Shown here piece by piece: positions 1-8,637 of a DNA stretch of 64,000 nucleotides. Within the stretch, counting starts at the first letter, position 1. Each line of letters opens with the position of its first letter. Source of the DNA: Fibrobacter succinogenes (GTDB taxonomy: Bacteria; Fibrobacterota; Fibrobacteria; Fibrobacterales; Fibrobacteraceae). The DNA lies in assembly GCA_902768715.1 (NCBI GenBank), contig CACXMH010000002.1, positions 1 to 64,000 on the forward strand, in the 5' to 3' direction. The notes under the pieces are model-generated. The model searched no databases, was not told the origin of the DNA, and saw nothing but the letters and a program-made list of their open reading frames with translations. The translations under genes were made by a program, and so were the position numbers.

Positions 1-1
1 A

Positions 2-31
2 ACCTCCGCGTTGTCGGTGGTCGTGATGTGA
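2..31 (+). CDS. 3' end of an upstream gene (partial)
   Basis: The reading frame from base 2 is open and ends at a TGA at 29-31, nine bases before the next start codon. Only nine residues are visible, so the product cannot be named. Because the next gene is an OppF/DppF-like ATPase, the partner ATPase or a permease is a plausible guess from context only. Confidence 0.3.
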   Translation, partial: TSALSVVVM

Positions 32-40
32 GGTGCGATT

Positions 41-850
41 ATGCTGAGTGATAAGCCTGTTGTATTTTCTGCCAAGCGCATTAGCAAGGACTTTGGCGCG
101 GGCAAGACCCTGAAGACCGCCGTGAAGGATGTTTCCTTCGACATCTATGACGAAGAATTCATCTCCATCGTGGGCGGCTCCGGTTGCGGCAAGTCCGTGC
201 TGGCAAAAATCATGCTCGGCCTTTACGAACCTACCCGCGGCCAGTTCCTCTACAGGGATCACAAGATCAAGAACCTGAGGGACCACTGGAACGAGGTTCA
301 GTTCGTGTTCCAGGACCCGTTCGGATGCTTCAACCAGTTCTTTACTATCCGTAGCCAGCTGGAAGACGCACTGAACGTGCTCAAGAACAAGCCCTCCAAG
401 GAAGAAGTCCGCCGCCGCGTGGACGAAGGCCTGATGGCTGTGAACGTGAAGCCCTCCGATATCGAAGGCAAGTACCCCTTCGAACTTTCGGGTGGTCAGA
501 TGCAGCGTATGCTCTTGGCCCGTATCTTCGCGCTCCGCCCGAAGGTGCTGATTGCCGACGAAGCCACCTCCATGGTGGACGCCTGCGTGCGCGCCAACAT
601 CCTGGATTATCTCCGCAAGTTGAAAGACGAGCTGAAGATGACCGTGGTGTTCGTGACCCACGATATCGGCCTTGCCAACTACGTGTCTGACCGAATCTTC
701 ATCATGCACGACGGAAAGATTGTGAACCAGGGAACGCCTGCAGAAGTGCTGGACAACACCACTGAGCCGCATACGCTCCGCCTGCTGGACGATATCCCCG
801 AAGTCCACAAGACCGAATGGATCAAGAACAGCCATCGCTCTAAGAAATAA
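41..850 (+). CDS. Peptide-type ABC transporter ATP-binding protein (OppF/DppF-like)
   Basis: This is a cytoplasmic ATPase that would energise uptake of peptides or a related solute. Walker A GGSGCGKS lies at residues 45-52, the Q-loop glutamine follows VFVF-like sequence near residue 91, the signature LSGGQ is at 149-153, Walker B VLIADEA at 169-175 and the switch histidine at about 207. The C-terminal EPHTLRLL stretch resembles the end region of oligopeptide/dipeptide/nickel ATPases. The start follows GAGGTG at 30-35, almost touching the previous stop, so it is the last gene of an operon entering from the left. A hairpin terminator follows. The substrate cannot be read from the sequence. Confidence 0.9.
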   Translation: MLSDKPVVFSAKRISKDFGAGKTLKTAVKDVSFDIYDEEFISIVGGSGCGKSVLAKIMLGLYEPTRGQFLYRDHKIKNLRDHWNEVQFVFQDPFGCFNQFFTIRSQLEDALNVLKNKPSKEEVRRRVDEGLMAVNVKPSDIEGKYPFELSGGQMQRMLLARIFALRPKVLIADEATSMVDACVRANILDYLRKLKDELKMTVVFVTHDIGLANYVSDRIFIMHDGKIVNQGTPAEVLDNTTEPHTLRLLDDIPEVHKTEWIKNSHRSKK

Positions 851-887
851 ACAGTGGTTTGGGGTGAAAAGCCCTGCTCCGCATTTG

Positions 888-910
888 TCATCCCCGCGCA
901 GGCGGGGATC
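888..910. repeat. REP/dRS3-like palindrome (CCCCGC type)
   Basis: ATCCCCGC and GCGGGGAT are separated by a short loop. It is one of many copies of an intergenic palindrome family in this window and lies just before the terminator of the ABC gene. Confidence 0.75.
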
Positions 911-916
911 TCCTCT

Positions 917-950
917 AAAAAGCCGCAGTCCAAAGCTGCGGTTTTTTTGT
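917..950 (+). terminator. Rho-independent terminator after the ABC ATPase
   Basis: The stem CCGCAG/CTGCGG with a seven-base loop is followed by a run of seven T. The A-run on the other side could let it also serve the leftward gene ending at 959. Confidence 0.8.
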
Positions 951-958
951 ATCGCCCA

Positions 959-1726
959 TTATTGAAATAAGGGCATCAAGTAAAAACCGACAGTTCCTGT
1001 AATGCCATACACATAACCGGATTCCAATGAACCAACATTGGTCAATACGGTGCCTAAGCTGAGTTCAATAAAATCGCCAAACCTGTACCCCATTGAAATA
1101 TAATGCGACAAGATAGATGTATCTACAATATCAAAGCCCTCTATGCTGAAACTGTAATTCAGGAATGACTTGCCTATAATGATTCCTACAAATCCACCAA
1201 AGAACAAATCTTCACCATATTCCTCTTTTTCAAAAGGCTCGTATGACGCACATACAGTCCTGCTCCAGAATACGGCCCCATCTATGGTCACGTTATTTTT
1301 TTCGGTTTCCACGCACTTTTCTCCGCTATATTTGACATCACGGAACAGAATGTGTCCTGTGAAAAAACCAAATTCGAAATCCCGAAAATTCCAACCTAAT
1401 GTAAGATGGTAATATAGTCCATCATCGTAGCCTAGACCGGCTCCAAATATAAGGGTTCCACTTTTGTGCAAATAGTCTATTTTTCCGGATCCTTCTACGC
1501 CTCCTATTTCATAAGTCCGCTCCTTATCGTCGATTTTCTCTTCTTTTGCACCAATTACTTTCCCACTGACTCGCCACATTGACGAATAAGGTTCTTGTGT
1601 CGTATTGGAACCATGTACTTCTGGAGCGTCGGATACCGTCGCATTTAATATGCGTTCGGATTCGTATGCAAGGGCTTCGGAAGAGAGTATAACTATCAGG
1701 CTAAACAGAAACAGACTTTTTTTCAC
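959..1726 (-). CDS. Secreted or outer-membrane protein of unknown function
   Basis: About 255 residues, beginning with a clear signal peptide (KKSLFLFSLIVILSSEALA). An ATG exists at 1741, but AGGAGGG lies just after it and sits five bases before the GTG at 1726, so the GTG start is preferred. The mature part alternates aromatic and glycine-rich strands (for example FGAGLGYDDGLYYHLTLGW) and ends in a hydrophobic FYLMPLFQ. This suggests a small outer-membrane beta-barrel. No family was recognised. It is transcribed convergently with the ABC gene and divergently from the GH9 cellulase. Confidence 0.6.
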   Translation of the reverse strand: MKKSLFLFSLIVILSSEALAYESERILNATVSDAPEVHGSNTTQEPYSSMWRVSGKVIGAKEEKIDDKERTYEIGGVEGSGKIDYLHKSGTLIFGAGLGYDDGLYYHLTLGWNFRDFEFGFFTGHILFRDVKYSGEKCVETEKNNVTIDGAVFWSRTVCASYEPFEKEEYGEDLFFGGFVGIIIGKSFLNYSFSIEGFDIVDTSILSHYISMGYRFGDFIELSLGTVLTNVGSLESGYVYGITGTVGFYLMPLFQ

Positions 1727-1878
1727 AAAGGCCCTCCTCATTTTAAGTTAGAAAAAACGGGCCGGTTTTGAGTATAGTTTCTACATTTTTGTTTTTTGCC
1801 CGTCCCTGTTTTCAAGGGAAAACAGGAAATTTGGCAGAGTGGGTACAGGAAAGTGCCTTTTTTAGGTATATTCTGGCC

Positions 1879-3660
1879 ATGAATACCTGCAAAAGTTTTT
1901 TTTCTAGTATGGGTGCGGTGGCTTTGTCTGCCGTAGCCGTTGTTTCCCTTTGTTCTGCCACGGCCATTGCAGGCCCCCTGATGAACCAGCTAGGCTATGC
2001 TCCTGAGGCCGAAAAGCAGGTGGTGATTCCCGGTAGCGACGCCAATATGCTAGAGGTCCGCGACCTGAAGGGCAAAACCGTTTTGAAGCTGAAGGCCCCT
2101 AATGTGGGCGAGTGGGAGTACAGTGGCGAAGAGACACAGGTGTTCGACATCTCTGCGGTCAAGGCCCCCGGTACCTACCGCCTGTATCGTAATGGCGAAT
2201 ACCTGGGGAACCCGTTCTTTGTAGGCAAGAACGTTTACGAGGGCGTGACAAAGGCTGCGCTCAAGTGGTTCTATTACCAGCGGGCTAGCATGCCTTTGGA
2301 AAGCCCTTACGCAGACAAGTGGGTCCGCGCCACGGGTCACCCCGATGATCACGTTATTGTTTACGGCAGTGACAAGGCGACCGGTGGCAAGGGCAAAGGT
2401 GTTGAGATTAAATCCCCTCGCGGGTGGTACGATGCCGGCGACTACGGCAAGTACATTGTGAATTCTGGCATTACGGTGTGGACCCTGCTGGATTTATACG
2501 AGAAGTTCCCGAAGTATGCGGATACCCTCAGTTGGGACGTTCCGCGGGAATTCCCCAAACTGCCCTTGCTGCTGGAAGAAGTCCGCTATAATCTGGACTG
2601 GATGCTTACCATGCAGGACAGGGACGGGGGTGTTTTCCATAAGGTTTCTACGCTCAAGTTCTGCGGTAGCGTGATGCCCGAAAAGGATACCGCCCCCCGC
2701 TATGCCGTTTTGAAAAGCGTTACGGCGGCTCTGGATTTTGCAGGCGTGATGGCGCAGGCCAGTGTGGTTTACGCCCCCTTTGACAAGGCTTACAGTTCCA
2801 AGATGCTGAAGGCGGCGGAGGCTGCTTATGCCTGGGCGAAGAAAAATCCGGAAATGTTCTACAAGCAGCCCGCCGACGTGAATACGGGAAGCTATGCCCC
2901 CGGTAACGAAGACGGCAAGGACGAATTCCGTTTTGCGGCTGCCGAACTGTACAATGCGAAGGTGGCATCTGGAGCAAACCCGACAACGGACAAGGCCACG
3001 GCTGCTTACCTAGAAGACTTGAAGGCAAACCCCTTCACCCAGAATGGCGCTTGGTGGGGCGACCTGAACATGCTTGCGGTATTCCGCGTGGCAAATGCTC
3101 CCAAGGTATTTGGCGATAGCCTTGCCGGTGCGGCAAAGAAGATTTTGCTGGACGAGGCGAACAGCCTGCGTTCTATCGGCGATACCAGCGCCTACAGGCT
3201 CCCCATGCACCCCTGGAATTGGAACTGGGGCAGCAACAGTGCCGTGGCGAACAACGGCATTGTGCTTTTGCAGGCATATCTCTTGACTAATGACAAGAGT
3301 TATTTGGACGGTGCGCAGCAGTGCCTGGATTACCTGCTGGGTAAAAACCCCATGGACATTACCTATGTGACGGGCTTTGGTTTCCGCAGCCCCCGCAATC
3401 CGCACCATCGCCCCAGCGAAGCGGACTTTGTGGACGATCCTGTGCCCGGCATGTTGGTGGGTGGGCCTCACCTGGGCAAGCAGGATATTAACTTGAACGG
3501 GACGGACCATTGGAAATGCCCGAACTACGCCGCAGCCGACAAGCCTGCCCTGGCTTACTTGGATGACCGTTGCAGCTACGCTACCAACGAAGTGGCCATC
3601 AACTGGAACGCTCCTTTGGCGTTCTTGGCAGGTGCTCTCCAGGCGATTTATAATAAGTAA
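1879..3660 (+). CDS. Secreted GH9 endoglucanase (cellulase)
   Basis: 593 residues. A signal peptide (hydrophobic core AVALSAVAVVSLCSATAIA) leads into an immunoglobulin-like CelD_N-type domain (about residues 30-115) and then a GH9 (alpha/alpha)6 catalytic domain. Visible GH9 hallmarks are YDAGDYGKY (catalytic-base aspartates near 185 and 188), the HHRPSEAD histidine/arginine motif near 509 and TNEVAINWNAP, with the likely acid Glu571. The frame is open from 1768, but the 37 extra residues look unlike a secretion signal, so the ATG at 1879 is chosen. No cellulose-binding module or dockerin is present. It would cut internal beta-1,4-glucan bonds outside the cytoplasm. Confidence 0.92.
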   Translation: MNTCKSFFSSMGAVALSAVAVVSLCSATAIAGPLMNQLGYAPEAEKQVVIPGSDANMLEVRDLKGKTVLKLKAPNVGEWEYSGEETQVFDISAVKAPGTYRLYRNGEYLGNPFFVGKNVYEGVTKAALKWFYYQRASMPLESPYADKWVRATGHPDDHVIVYGSDKATGGKGKGVEIKSPRGWYDAGDYGKYIVNSGITVWTLLDLYEKFPKYADTLSWDVPREFPKLPLLLEEVRYNLDWMLTMQDRDGGVFHKVSTLKFCGSVMPEKDTAPRYAVLKSVTAALDFAGVMAQASVVYAPFDKAYSSKMLKAAEAAYAWAKKNPEMFYKQPADVNTGSYAPGNEDGKDEFRFAAAELYNAKVASGANPTTDKATAAYLEDLKANPFTQNGAWWGDLNMLAVFRVANAPKVFGDSLAGAAKKILLDEANSLRSIGDTSAYRLPMHPWNWNWGSNSAVANNGIVLLQAYLLTNDKSYLDGAQQCLDYLLGKNPMDITYVTGFGFRSPRNPHHRPSEADFVDDPVPGMLVGGPHLGKQDINLNGTDHWKCPNYAAADKPALAYLDDRCSYATNEVAINWNAPLAFLAGALQAIYNK

Positions 3661-3667
3661 GGCTGCA

Positions 3668-3782
3668 TATAGATCCTCGCTTTCGCGAGGATGACGAGGG
3701 AATGGTTTTCGTCATGCCCGCGCAGGCGGGAATCCGCTGGAATGATGCAAGCAGATCCTCGCCTTCGCGAGGATGACGACGA
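3668..3782. repeat. Cluster of three REP/dRS3-like palindromes
   Basis: Three palindromes lie in 115 bp: ATCCTCGC/GCGAGGAT at 3672-3694, TGCCCGC/GCGGGAA at 3711-3734 and ATCCTCGC/GCGAGGAT again at 3751-3778. The outer copies are inverted relative to the central one. The cluster fills the gap between the cellulase and the Nudix gene. Confidence 0.75.
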
Positions 3783-3800
3783 AAGTCTATATTTCCCTCT

Positions 3801-4340
3801 ATGGAAGAACAAATCGACATCTTGAACCCTGACGGAAGCCCGGCAGGGTATTTTCGCGGGCGCACAGAGGTTCATGCCAAAGGGCTTTGGCACCGCACGG
3901 TCCATATATGGGCCTTTGACGGAGCGGGCCGTGTATTGTTCCAGCTTCGCAGTCACCTGAAGGAGAACAACCCGAACCTTCTGGATACCAGCTGTGCGGG
4001 CCATATCTCTGCTGGCGACACCAGCCGGAACGCCGCCGTCCGGGAACTGAAAGAAGAGTTGGGCGTCCATAAAAATCCAGAGGACTTGGAATATCTCTTT
4101 GAAGCGACTCACGAAAGTGTCTTGAACGATGGTACTTATTTCGACAACGAATATTACGACACATACAAAATAACACTTACCGACGAAGAGGCCGGCCATC
4201 TGGTGCCACAGCCTGGCGAGGTGGATGATTTCGTGTGGATGACGGTGCCGGAATTTTTGGAACTGAACCGCAAGCACCCTGAAAGGTTCGTGAGCCACCC
4301 GAAAGATTACCAATGGCTCGAAAGTATTTCTAGATTGTAG
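3801..4340 (+). CDS. Nudix hydrolase (IPP-isomerase-like branch)
   Basis: 179 residues, cytoplasmic. The Nudix box runs from GHISAGD to RELKEELGV at about residues 73-95 and keeps the metal-binding REXXEEXG core, with aspartate replacing the first conserved glutamate. The surrounding AGHISAGDT and the N-terminal LNPDG...H.KGLWHRTVHIW resemble Nudix proteins related to isopentenyl-diphosphate isomerase. The substrate is not inferable, although a nucleoside-diphosphate-linked compound is expected for the family. No Shine-Dalgarno is visible before the ATG; a REP cluster lies directly upstream. The patatin-like gene follows three bases after the stop. Confidence 0.85.
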   Translation: MEEQIDILNPDGSPAGYFRGRTEVHAKGLWHRTVHIWAFDGAGRVLFQLRSHLKENNPNLLDTSCAGHISAGDTSRNAAVRELKEELGVHKNPEDLEYLFEATHESVLNDGTYFDNEYYDTYKITLTDEEAGHLVPQPGEVDDFVWMTVPEFLELNRKHPERFVSHPKDYQWLESISRL

Positions 4341-4343
4341 CCC

Positions 4344-5210
4344 ATGATGTACAAGAAAGTGGCAGTGGTTGTGGAAGGCGGCGGCATGCGCGGCGCCTAC
4401 ACGGGCGGTATTCTGGACGTGTTCAACGAGCTGGGGCTTCGCTTTGGAGGCGCCTGCGGAACTTCTGCCGGCGTGACCCACCTGTGCAGTTTCTTGTCGG
4501 AACAGATTGGCCGAAATTTCCGTATCGATACGGTGCATTCCAAGTCCAGCAAATATATGGGCTGGGGAAACCTGATTCGCACCGGCGAATTTTTCGAGGT
4601 GGATTATTGTTACAGGCAAATCCCTTACGAAATAGACCCCTTCGACATGGAAAAATTCGCCGAGGCCTGCAAGACGACGGAATTTTACGCCTGCAGTTCC
4701 AACCTGGAAACGGGCGGTGCAGAATACCTGCGGGTGATGGACTACCGCGATGCTCATGACATGAACGCCATTCGCGCCTCAGCGTCGCTCCCGCTGATGA
4801 GCCACATTGTGGAACTAGACGGCAAAAAACTTTTGGATGGCGGTATCGCCGACAGCATTCCTTTTGAGATTATGGAGAAGAAGGGGTTCGAGAAAATCGT
4901 GATTCTCTTGACCCAGCCGGAAGGTTTCCGCAAGAAACCCAACTCCATGATTCCCCTGTTCAAGCTGCTCTACCGCAAGTTCCCGAAGTTCATCGAGGCG
5001 GCGGCCAACCGGCACGAACGTTACAACGCCTGTCTGGACCTGATTGCCGAAAAGGAAAAAGCGGGGAAGGTATTCGTGTTCCGACCCAGCGAGGCCATGC
5101 ACATTTCCCGGCTGGAAAAGGACAAGTCCAAGCTGGTGGACCTTTACAACTTGGGCCGCAAGGATGTAAACGCCCGCCTGGATGCCTTGCTGAATTTTTT
5201 GGAAAAGTAA
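4344..5210 (+). CDS. Patatin-like phospholipase (YjjU-type)
   Basis: 288 residues. The oxyanion loop GGGMRGAYTGG is near residues 12-22, the nucleophile elbow GTSAG near 39-43 and the catalytic aspartate in LLDGGIADSIP near 167. This Ser-Asp dyad arrangement defines patatin-like lipid acyl hydrolases. There is no signal peptide, so it is likely cytoplasmic or peripheral at the inner membrane. It is tightly coupled to the preceding Nudix gene and followed by a DUF1653 gene. A second ATG lies one codon downstream and could be the real start. Confidence 0.87.
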   Translation: MMYKKVAVVVEGGGMRGAYTGGILDVFNELGLRFGGACGTSAGVTHLCSFLSEQIGRNFRIDTVHSKSSKYMGWGNLIRTGEFFEVDYCYRQIPYEIDPFDMEKFAEACKTTEFYACSSNLETGGAEYLRVMDYRDAHDMNAIRASASLPLMSHIVELDGKKLLDGGIADSIPFEIMEKKGFEKIVILLTQPEGFRKKPNSMIPLFKLLYRKFPKFIEAAANRHERYNACLDLIAEKEKAGKVFVFRPSEAMHISRLEKDKSKLVDLYNLGRKDVNARLDALLNFLEK

Positions 5211-5221
5211 TTCGGGATTTT

Positions 5222-5461
5222 ATGTCCGTTGCAGAAAAAGGCCGGCGCTACCGCCATTACAAGAAAGAGACCATGGTCTATACCGTGGTGGAAATCGCCC
5301 TGGACTGCGAGACGGTGGAACCTCTGGTGGTTTACCGCAGCGAATACGAGACGCCTGACCACCCCAAGGGAACGCTCTGGGTCCGCAAAAAGTCGGATTT
5401 CGAAAGCACGGTGACGCTCTCCGATGGCCGCACTGTGGACCGGTTTACACTGATTGTGTAG
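5222..5461 (+). CDS. DUF1653 family small protein
   Basis: 79 residues. The pattern KGRRYRHYKKETMVYTVVEIALDCETVEPLVVYR...KGTLWVRKKSDF matches the DUF1653 family as I know it: a G.YRHYKG..Y.V...A.HSET.E..VVY core followed by a W.R....F motif. The biochemical role of the family is unknown. It is the last gene of the three-gene rightward set and is followed by REP palindromes. Confidence 0.8.
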   Translation: MSVAEKGRRYRHYKKETMVYTVVEIALDCETVEPLVVYRSEYETPDHPKGTLWVRKKSDFESTVTLSDGRTVDRFTLIV

Positions 5462-5485
5462 AACGTTGTAATCATACGTCATCTT

Positions 5486-5600
5486 CGTCATTCCCGCGCA
5501 TGCGGGAATCCGCTGGAGAGTAGTCATTCGTCATGTTCGCGCAGGCGAACATCCGCTGGAGGAATGTAAGCAGATCCTCGCCTTCGCGAGGATGACGAGG
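5486..5600. repeat. Cluster of three REP/dRS3-like palindromes with different stems
   Basis: Three palindromes stand side by side with different stem sequences: TTCCCGC/GCGGGAA (5487-5510), TGTTCGC/GCGAACA (5530-5552) and ATCCTCGC/GCGAGGAT (5571-5597). The first two are each followed by ATCCGCTGGA. The compensatory changes between copies point to selection on the hairpin. Confidence 0.75.
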
Positions 5601-5629
5601 GAAAGGACGCGAGGATGGCAATGTCCCGC

Positions 5630-7120
5630 TTACGGTAGCATCTTGCCGGTTTCGAGGTAGCGGTTGTGCATCTCGAAAGCCTTGCTCAGCGCAAGGGGCA
5701 TGTGCACGCCCTTGGCGTGTTTCAGGCTGTATTCCAAGAAGTCGGTAAGCGGTTCCTTGAAATCAGGGTGTGCGCATTCCTTAATGATGAGCCGCGCCCG
5801 CTCTTCGCTGGCAAGGCCACGCAAATCCGCAAGTCCCTGTTCCGTCACAAAAATCTGGGTGTCGTGTTCCGTCTGGTCCACATGGCTCACGTAGGGCACA
5901 ATGCTACTGATGGCGCCGCCCTTGGCTACCGACGGCGTCAAGAAAAATCCGAGAGCGCAGTTCCTTGCAAAGTCCGCCGCCCCGCCGATGCCGTTCATCA
6001 TAGAAGACCCGCACACGAGAGAACTGTTCACGTTTCCAAAAATATCCGCTTCTAGGGCGGTGTTCATGGAGATGACGCCAATGCGACGGATTACGTCGGG
6101 ACTGTTGCTCACCTCTTGCTGCCGAATGACAAAATGTTTTTTCCAGTCGGCGGCATTACGGATAAATTCGTCTTGTGCGCCCTGGGAAAGTGTAAGGGCC
6201 GTTCCGCTAGCCACGCCCAGCTTGCCCTTTTTGAGCAGGGGGATGACCGCCTCCTGGATGACTTCGGTAAAGATGTCAATTTGCCCCAGGCGCTCGTCGT
6301 TTGCCATGGCGGTGAGCACGGCGTTGGCCACCTTGCCCACGCCGCTCTGGTAGGCCATACCTTTAGGAAGCCTGCCCTTGGATTCTTCGAATCGGATAAA
6401 GTCCAGAATGCGTTCGGCGATGTTGGTGGATACGCTGTCGGGCTCTACGAAGGGCGTCACCTCGTCGTAGCCGGAATTTTCCACGATGGCGATAACCTTG
6501 TTCGGGTCAATCTTTACAAGGTCTTCTCCAACGCGATCGCCTGCGCTGTAAATGGCAAGAGGTCTTGCGTGTGGAGGCAGTTCCGGCAGGGCGTTGTCGT
6601 GGATGCCCATGTAGCTGTCGCCCAGGCGGGTGTTCAACTCCAGGATAATCTTTTCGGAGCGTTCCAGATAGCAGACGGAATTTCCGCCGGAGGTAGAAAG
6701 GCACACACGGCCATCGGGCAGAATAGCGCTTACCTCGATGACGGCAATTTTCGGAGTCGGCACGGCTCCCGTGCGGACCAGGTAGCCCATCTTGCCCAGG
6801 TGTGCGTCTATGTAACGGATAGAACCGTCGTTGATGGCCTTGCGAAGGCTGGGATTGCTCTGGTAAGGCATGCGTAAGTCGATGGCGTTTGCCCGAGCCA
6901 GCGCACCGTCGCAGCTGTCGCCGGTAGAAGCTCCAGAGAAAAGGGAAACCTTGAAGGGCTTGCCTTCACCGTGTAGCTTTTCGGCCCGAGCGGCCAGCGC
7001 GCTTGGTACCGCCTTGGGGTATCCGGCAAGCGTAAAACCCGAAATGCCCAGGATGTCACCGTTTTCAATCATTGCGGCGGCATCGGCCGCCGAACATTTT
7101 TTACTTGCAATCCAGTCCAT
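5630..7120 (-). CDS. Acetyl-CoA hydrolase/transferase family, probable succinate CoA-transferase
   Basis: 496 residues, cytoplasmic. The length and motifs match the class I CoA-transferase branch that includes succinyl-CoA:acetate CoA-transferase: the N-terminal GDILGISGF, IDIFTEVIQE containing the likely catalytic glutamate, GVASGTALTL, and GSSMMNGIGGAADFARN with the oxyanion/CoA-binding glycine-rich loop. It would move CoA between acetate and succinate (or propionate), which fits a succinate- and acetate-producing anaerobe. It is the last gene of a leftward set after the GH5 gene (24 bp gap). A purine-rich GGGAAGGG lies upstream of the ATG. The exact acyl partner is inferred. Confidence 0.87.
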   Translation of the reverse strand: MDWIASKKCSAADAAAMIENGDILGISGFTLAGYPKAVPSALAARAEKLHGEGKPFKVSLFSGASTGDSCDGALARANAIDLRMPYQSNPSLRKAINDGSIRYIDAHLGKMGYLVRTGAVPTPKIAVIEVSAILPDGRVCLSTSGGNSVCYLERSEKIILELNTRLGDSYMGIHDNALPELPPHARPLAIYSAGDRVGEDLVKIDPNKVIAIVENSGYDEVTPFVEPDSVSTNIAERILDFIRFEESKGRLPKGMAYQSGVGKVANAVLTAMANDERLGQIDIFTEVIQEAVIPLLKKGKLGVASGTALTLSQGAQDEFIRNAADWKKHFVIRQQEVSNSPDVIRRIGVISMNTALEADIFGNVNSSLVCGSSMMNGIGGAADFARNCALGFFLTPSVAKGGAISSIVPYVSHVDQTEHDTQIFVTEQGLADLRGLASEERARLIIKECAHPDFKEPLTDFLEYSLKHAKGVHMPLALSKAFEMHNRYLETGKMLP

Positions 7121-7143
7121 TTTCGCCCTTCCCGTGGGTTCAA

Positions 7144-8220
7144 TTACCCGCGGGCAAGCATCTCCATCAGTTCCTTGTCCAGGCGTTCCGGGTTGTTGTA
7201 CTGCGCAAGGCTATTGTGCAGCGACTCGCCCTTCGATACCAGGCCAAAGTCAAGGTTCTTGTAGTTCCAGTAGCTGTAGCCCACGTCGGCTTCACGCAGA
7301 ATGTCAAGGAAGTCCCGCATCCAGGCCAGCTGGTACTGGCGGGGCACTTGCACATAGACTCCGAACTCGTTGCAGCTGACCGGCAGGTCGTACTTGGCGC
7401 GGAAATCCAGCGCATTCTGGATGCTCGCCTGCAGGCGTGCCTTGTCCCACTTTCCGTATTCCACGTTCAGGCGTGTTTCTGCATCTCCCTGCGGAGCGGC
7501 GTAATCGCCCGGCCAGGGGCGTTCAATGTGGAAGAACGGGTCCTGGATCCAGGCTGCTCCCTGGTGGGTGAACGTCACCGGAGTGTAGGTGTGGAAACTG
7601 TAGATGGCGTTGTCGTCGTCCATGGGAGTCAGGAACTCGAATTCCTTGGCGCTGTTCCACTTGTTGCTGCCCACCACGATGGTGTTCTTGGGAGCATGCT
7701 TGCGGATAGCCCAGAAGATTTCGTCCTTCGCCTTGTCCCATACCTTGGAATCGCTTCCGGCGGGTTCGTTCAAAAGTTCCATCATCACGCGGGACTCGCC
7801 GCTGTAGCGTTCGGCCATGTAGGCCCAGATGTCGCAGGTCTTTTTACGGGCGGCAGGGTCTGCAAAGAAAGCCTGTTCCGTAGAGCAGCCCAGGTGAAAG
7901 TCGTGACCGGGGCACTTGTGCAGGTCTAAAATCACGTCCAGGTCTGCGGCCTGGATCTCTTTGAGGGCCTTGTCCAGAAGGCCGAACACTTCTTCGCTTG
8001 GCTTGCTGGCGTCGTCGGTCTCGAACAGGTTGAAGTAGTCCACCGGCAGGCGCACGTGGTTGAACCCCGCCTCGCGGATGCGCTTGAAATCTTCCACCCC
8101 GAGGAAAGTCTTGATGTGGGGCACGAGTCCCGGAAAACCTACAGGGTCCTTTTCTTCGATACAGTCCACTTGACTGAACCAGCCACCCAAATTCACTCCC
8201 CGTAGCCTTTCTTTTTTCAT
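7144..8220 (-). CDS. GH5 glycoside hydrolase, intracellular
   Basis: 358 residues with a GH5 (beta/alpha)8 fold: RGVNLGGWF at the N-terminus, HVRLPVDY near 55-62, LLNEPAG with acid/base Glu152, the HTY histidine near 210 and CNEFGVY with nucleophile Glu285. No signal peptide precedes residue 1, so it probably acts on cellodextrins or other oligosaccharides in the cytoplasm, unlike the secreted GH9 enzyme at 1879. It lies between a small hypothetical protein upstream and the CoA-transferase downstream, all leftward. The substrate (beta-glucan or mannan) cannot be settled from motifs. Confidence 0.88.
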   Translation of the reverse strand: MKKERLRGVNLGGWFSQVDCIEEKDPVGFPGLVPHIKTFLGVEDFKRIREAGFNHVRLPVDYFNLFETDDASKPSEEVFGLLDKALKEIQAADLDVILDLHKCPGHDFHLGCSTEQAFFADPAARKKTCDIWAYMAERYSGESRVMMELLNEPAGSDSKVWDKAKDEIFWAIRKHAPKNTIVVGSNKWNSAKEFEFLTPMDDDNAIYSFHTYTPVTFTHQGAAWIQDPFFHIERPWPGDYAAPQGDAETRLNVEYGKWDKARLQASIQNALDFRAKYDLPVSCNEFGVYVQVPRQYQLAWMRDFLDILREADVGYSYWNYKNLDFGLVSKGESLHNSLAQYNNPERLDKELMEMLARG

Positions 8221-8263
8221 CTTTTGCTCTGTTGGTTATGCCGCCGGAATTGACGGCGTAAAG

Positions 8264-8554
8264 TTATTCGTTGACGATGTTCAGGTCTTCGTCGGCGATG
8301 TTCAGGTCCTGGACCACTTCCAGGTCGTCGGGCAGGTTGTAAAAGTCAACCACCAGTCCCACCTTCTTGTCTTCGTCCTTCTGCTTGTCGAACTGGACCA
8401 CATCGTAAATCTTCATCTTGATCACGGTTTCGCCTGTCACGGGAATTTCCATGGTCATGCCCTTGCTGATGGGCCCTTCGATAATCTTGCCCTTGAACAC
8501 GAGACTGGTCTTGTCTTCGCCCAGGGACGTCTTTTTTACGTGAAATACAGCCAT
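8264..8554 (-). CDS. Small hypothetical protein
   Basis: 96 residues, acidic at the C-terminus, with no signal peptide or membrane segment. The pattern MAVFHVKKTSLGEDKTSLVFKG..., with GMTMEIPVTGET and MKIYDVVQFD, reads like a small beta-barrel reminiscent of translation-factor domain 2, but I do not recognise a family. It is the first gene of the leftward set with GH5 and CoA-transferase. The end repeats LNIADEDLNIVNE. Confidence 0.6.
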   Translation of the reverse strand: MAVFHVKKTSLGEDKTSLVFKGKIIEGPISKGMTMEIPVTGETVIKMKIYDVVQFDKQKDEDKKVGLVVDFYNLPDDLEVVQDLNIADEDLNIVNE

Positions 8555-8637
8555 TATTCCTTAGCCAATATCTTTTATTTTTCGGTTAATTGTTTTGCGG
8601 CCTACAAAACGCCACCGCCAAAAGTTAATTTTTTTCC

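Noticed and set aside
1768-1878. Longer N-terminus for the GH9 cellulase
   Set aside because: The extra 37 residues would place non-signal sequence before a clear signal peptide at 1879.
3648-4757. 369-codon antisense frame across the Nudix and phospholipase genes
   Set aside because: It spans two well-supported plus-strand genes and ends in typical REP-palindrome translation (SSSSRRRGS, ILAKARIY).
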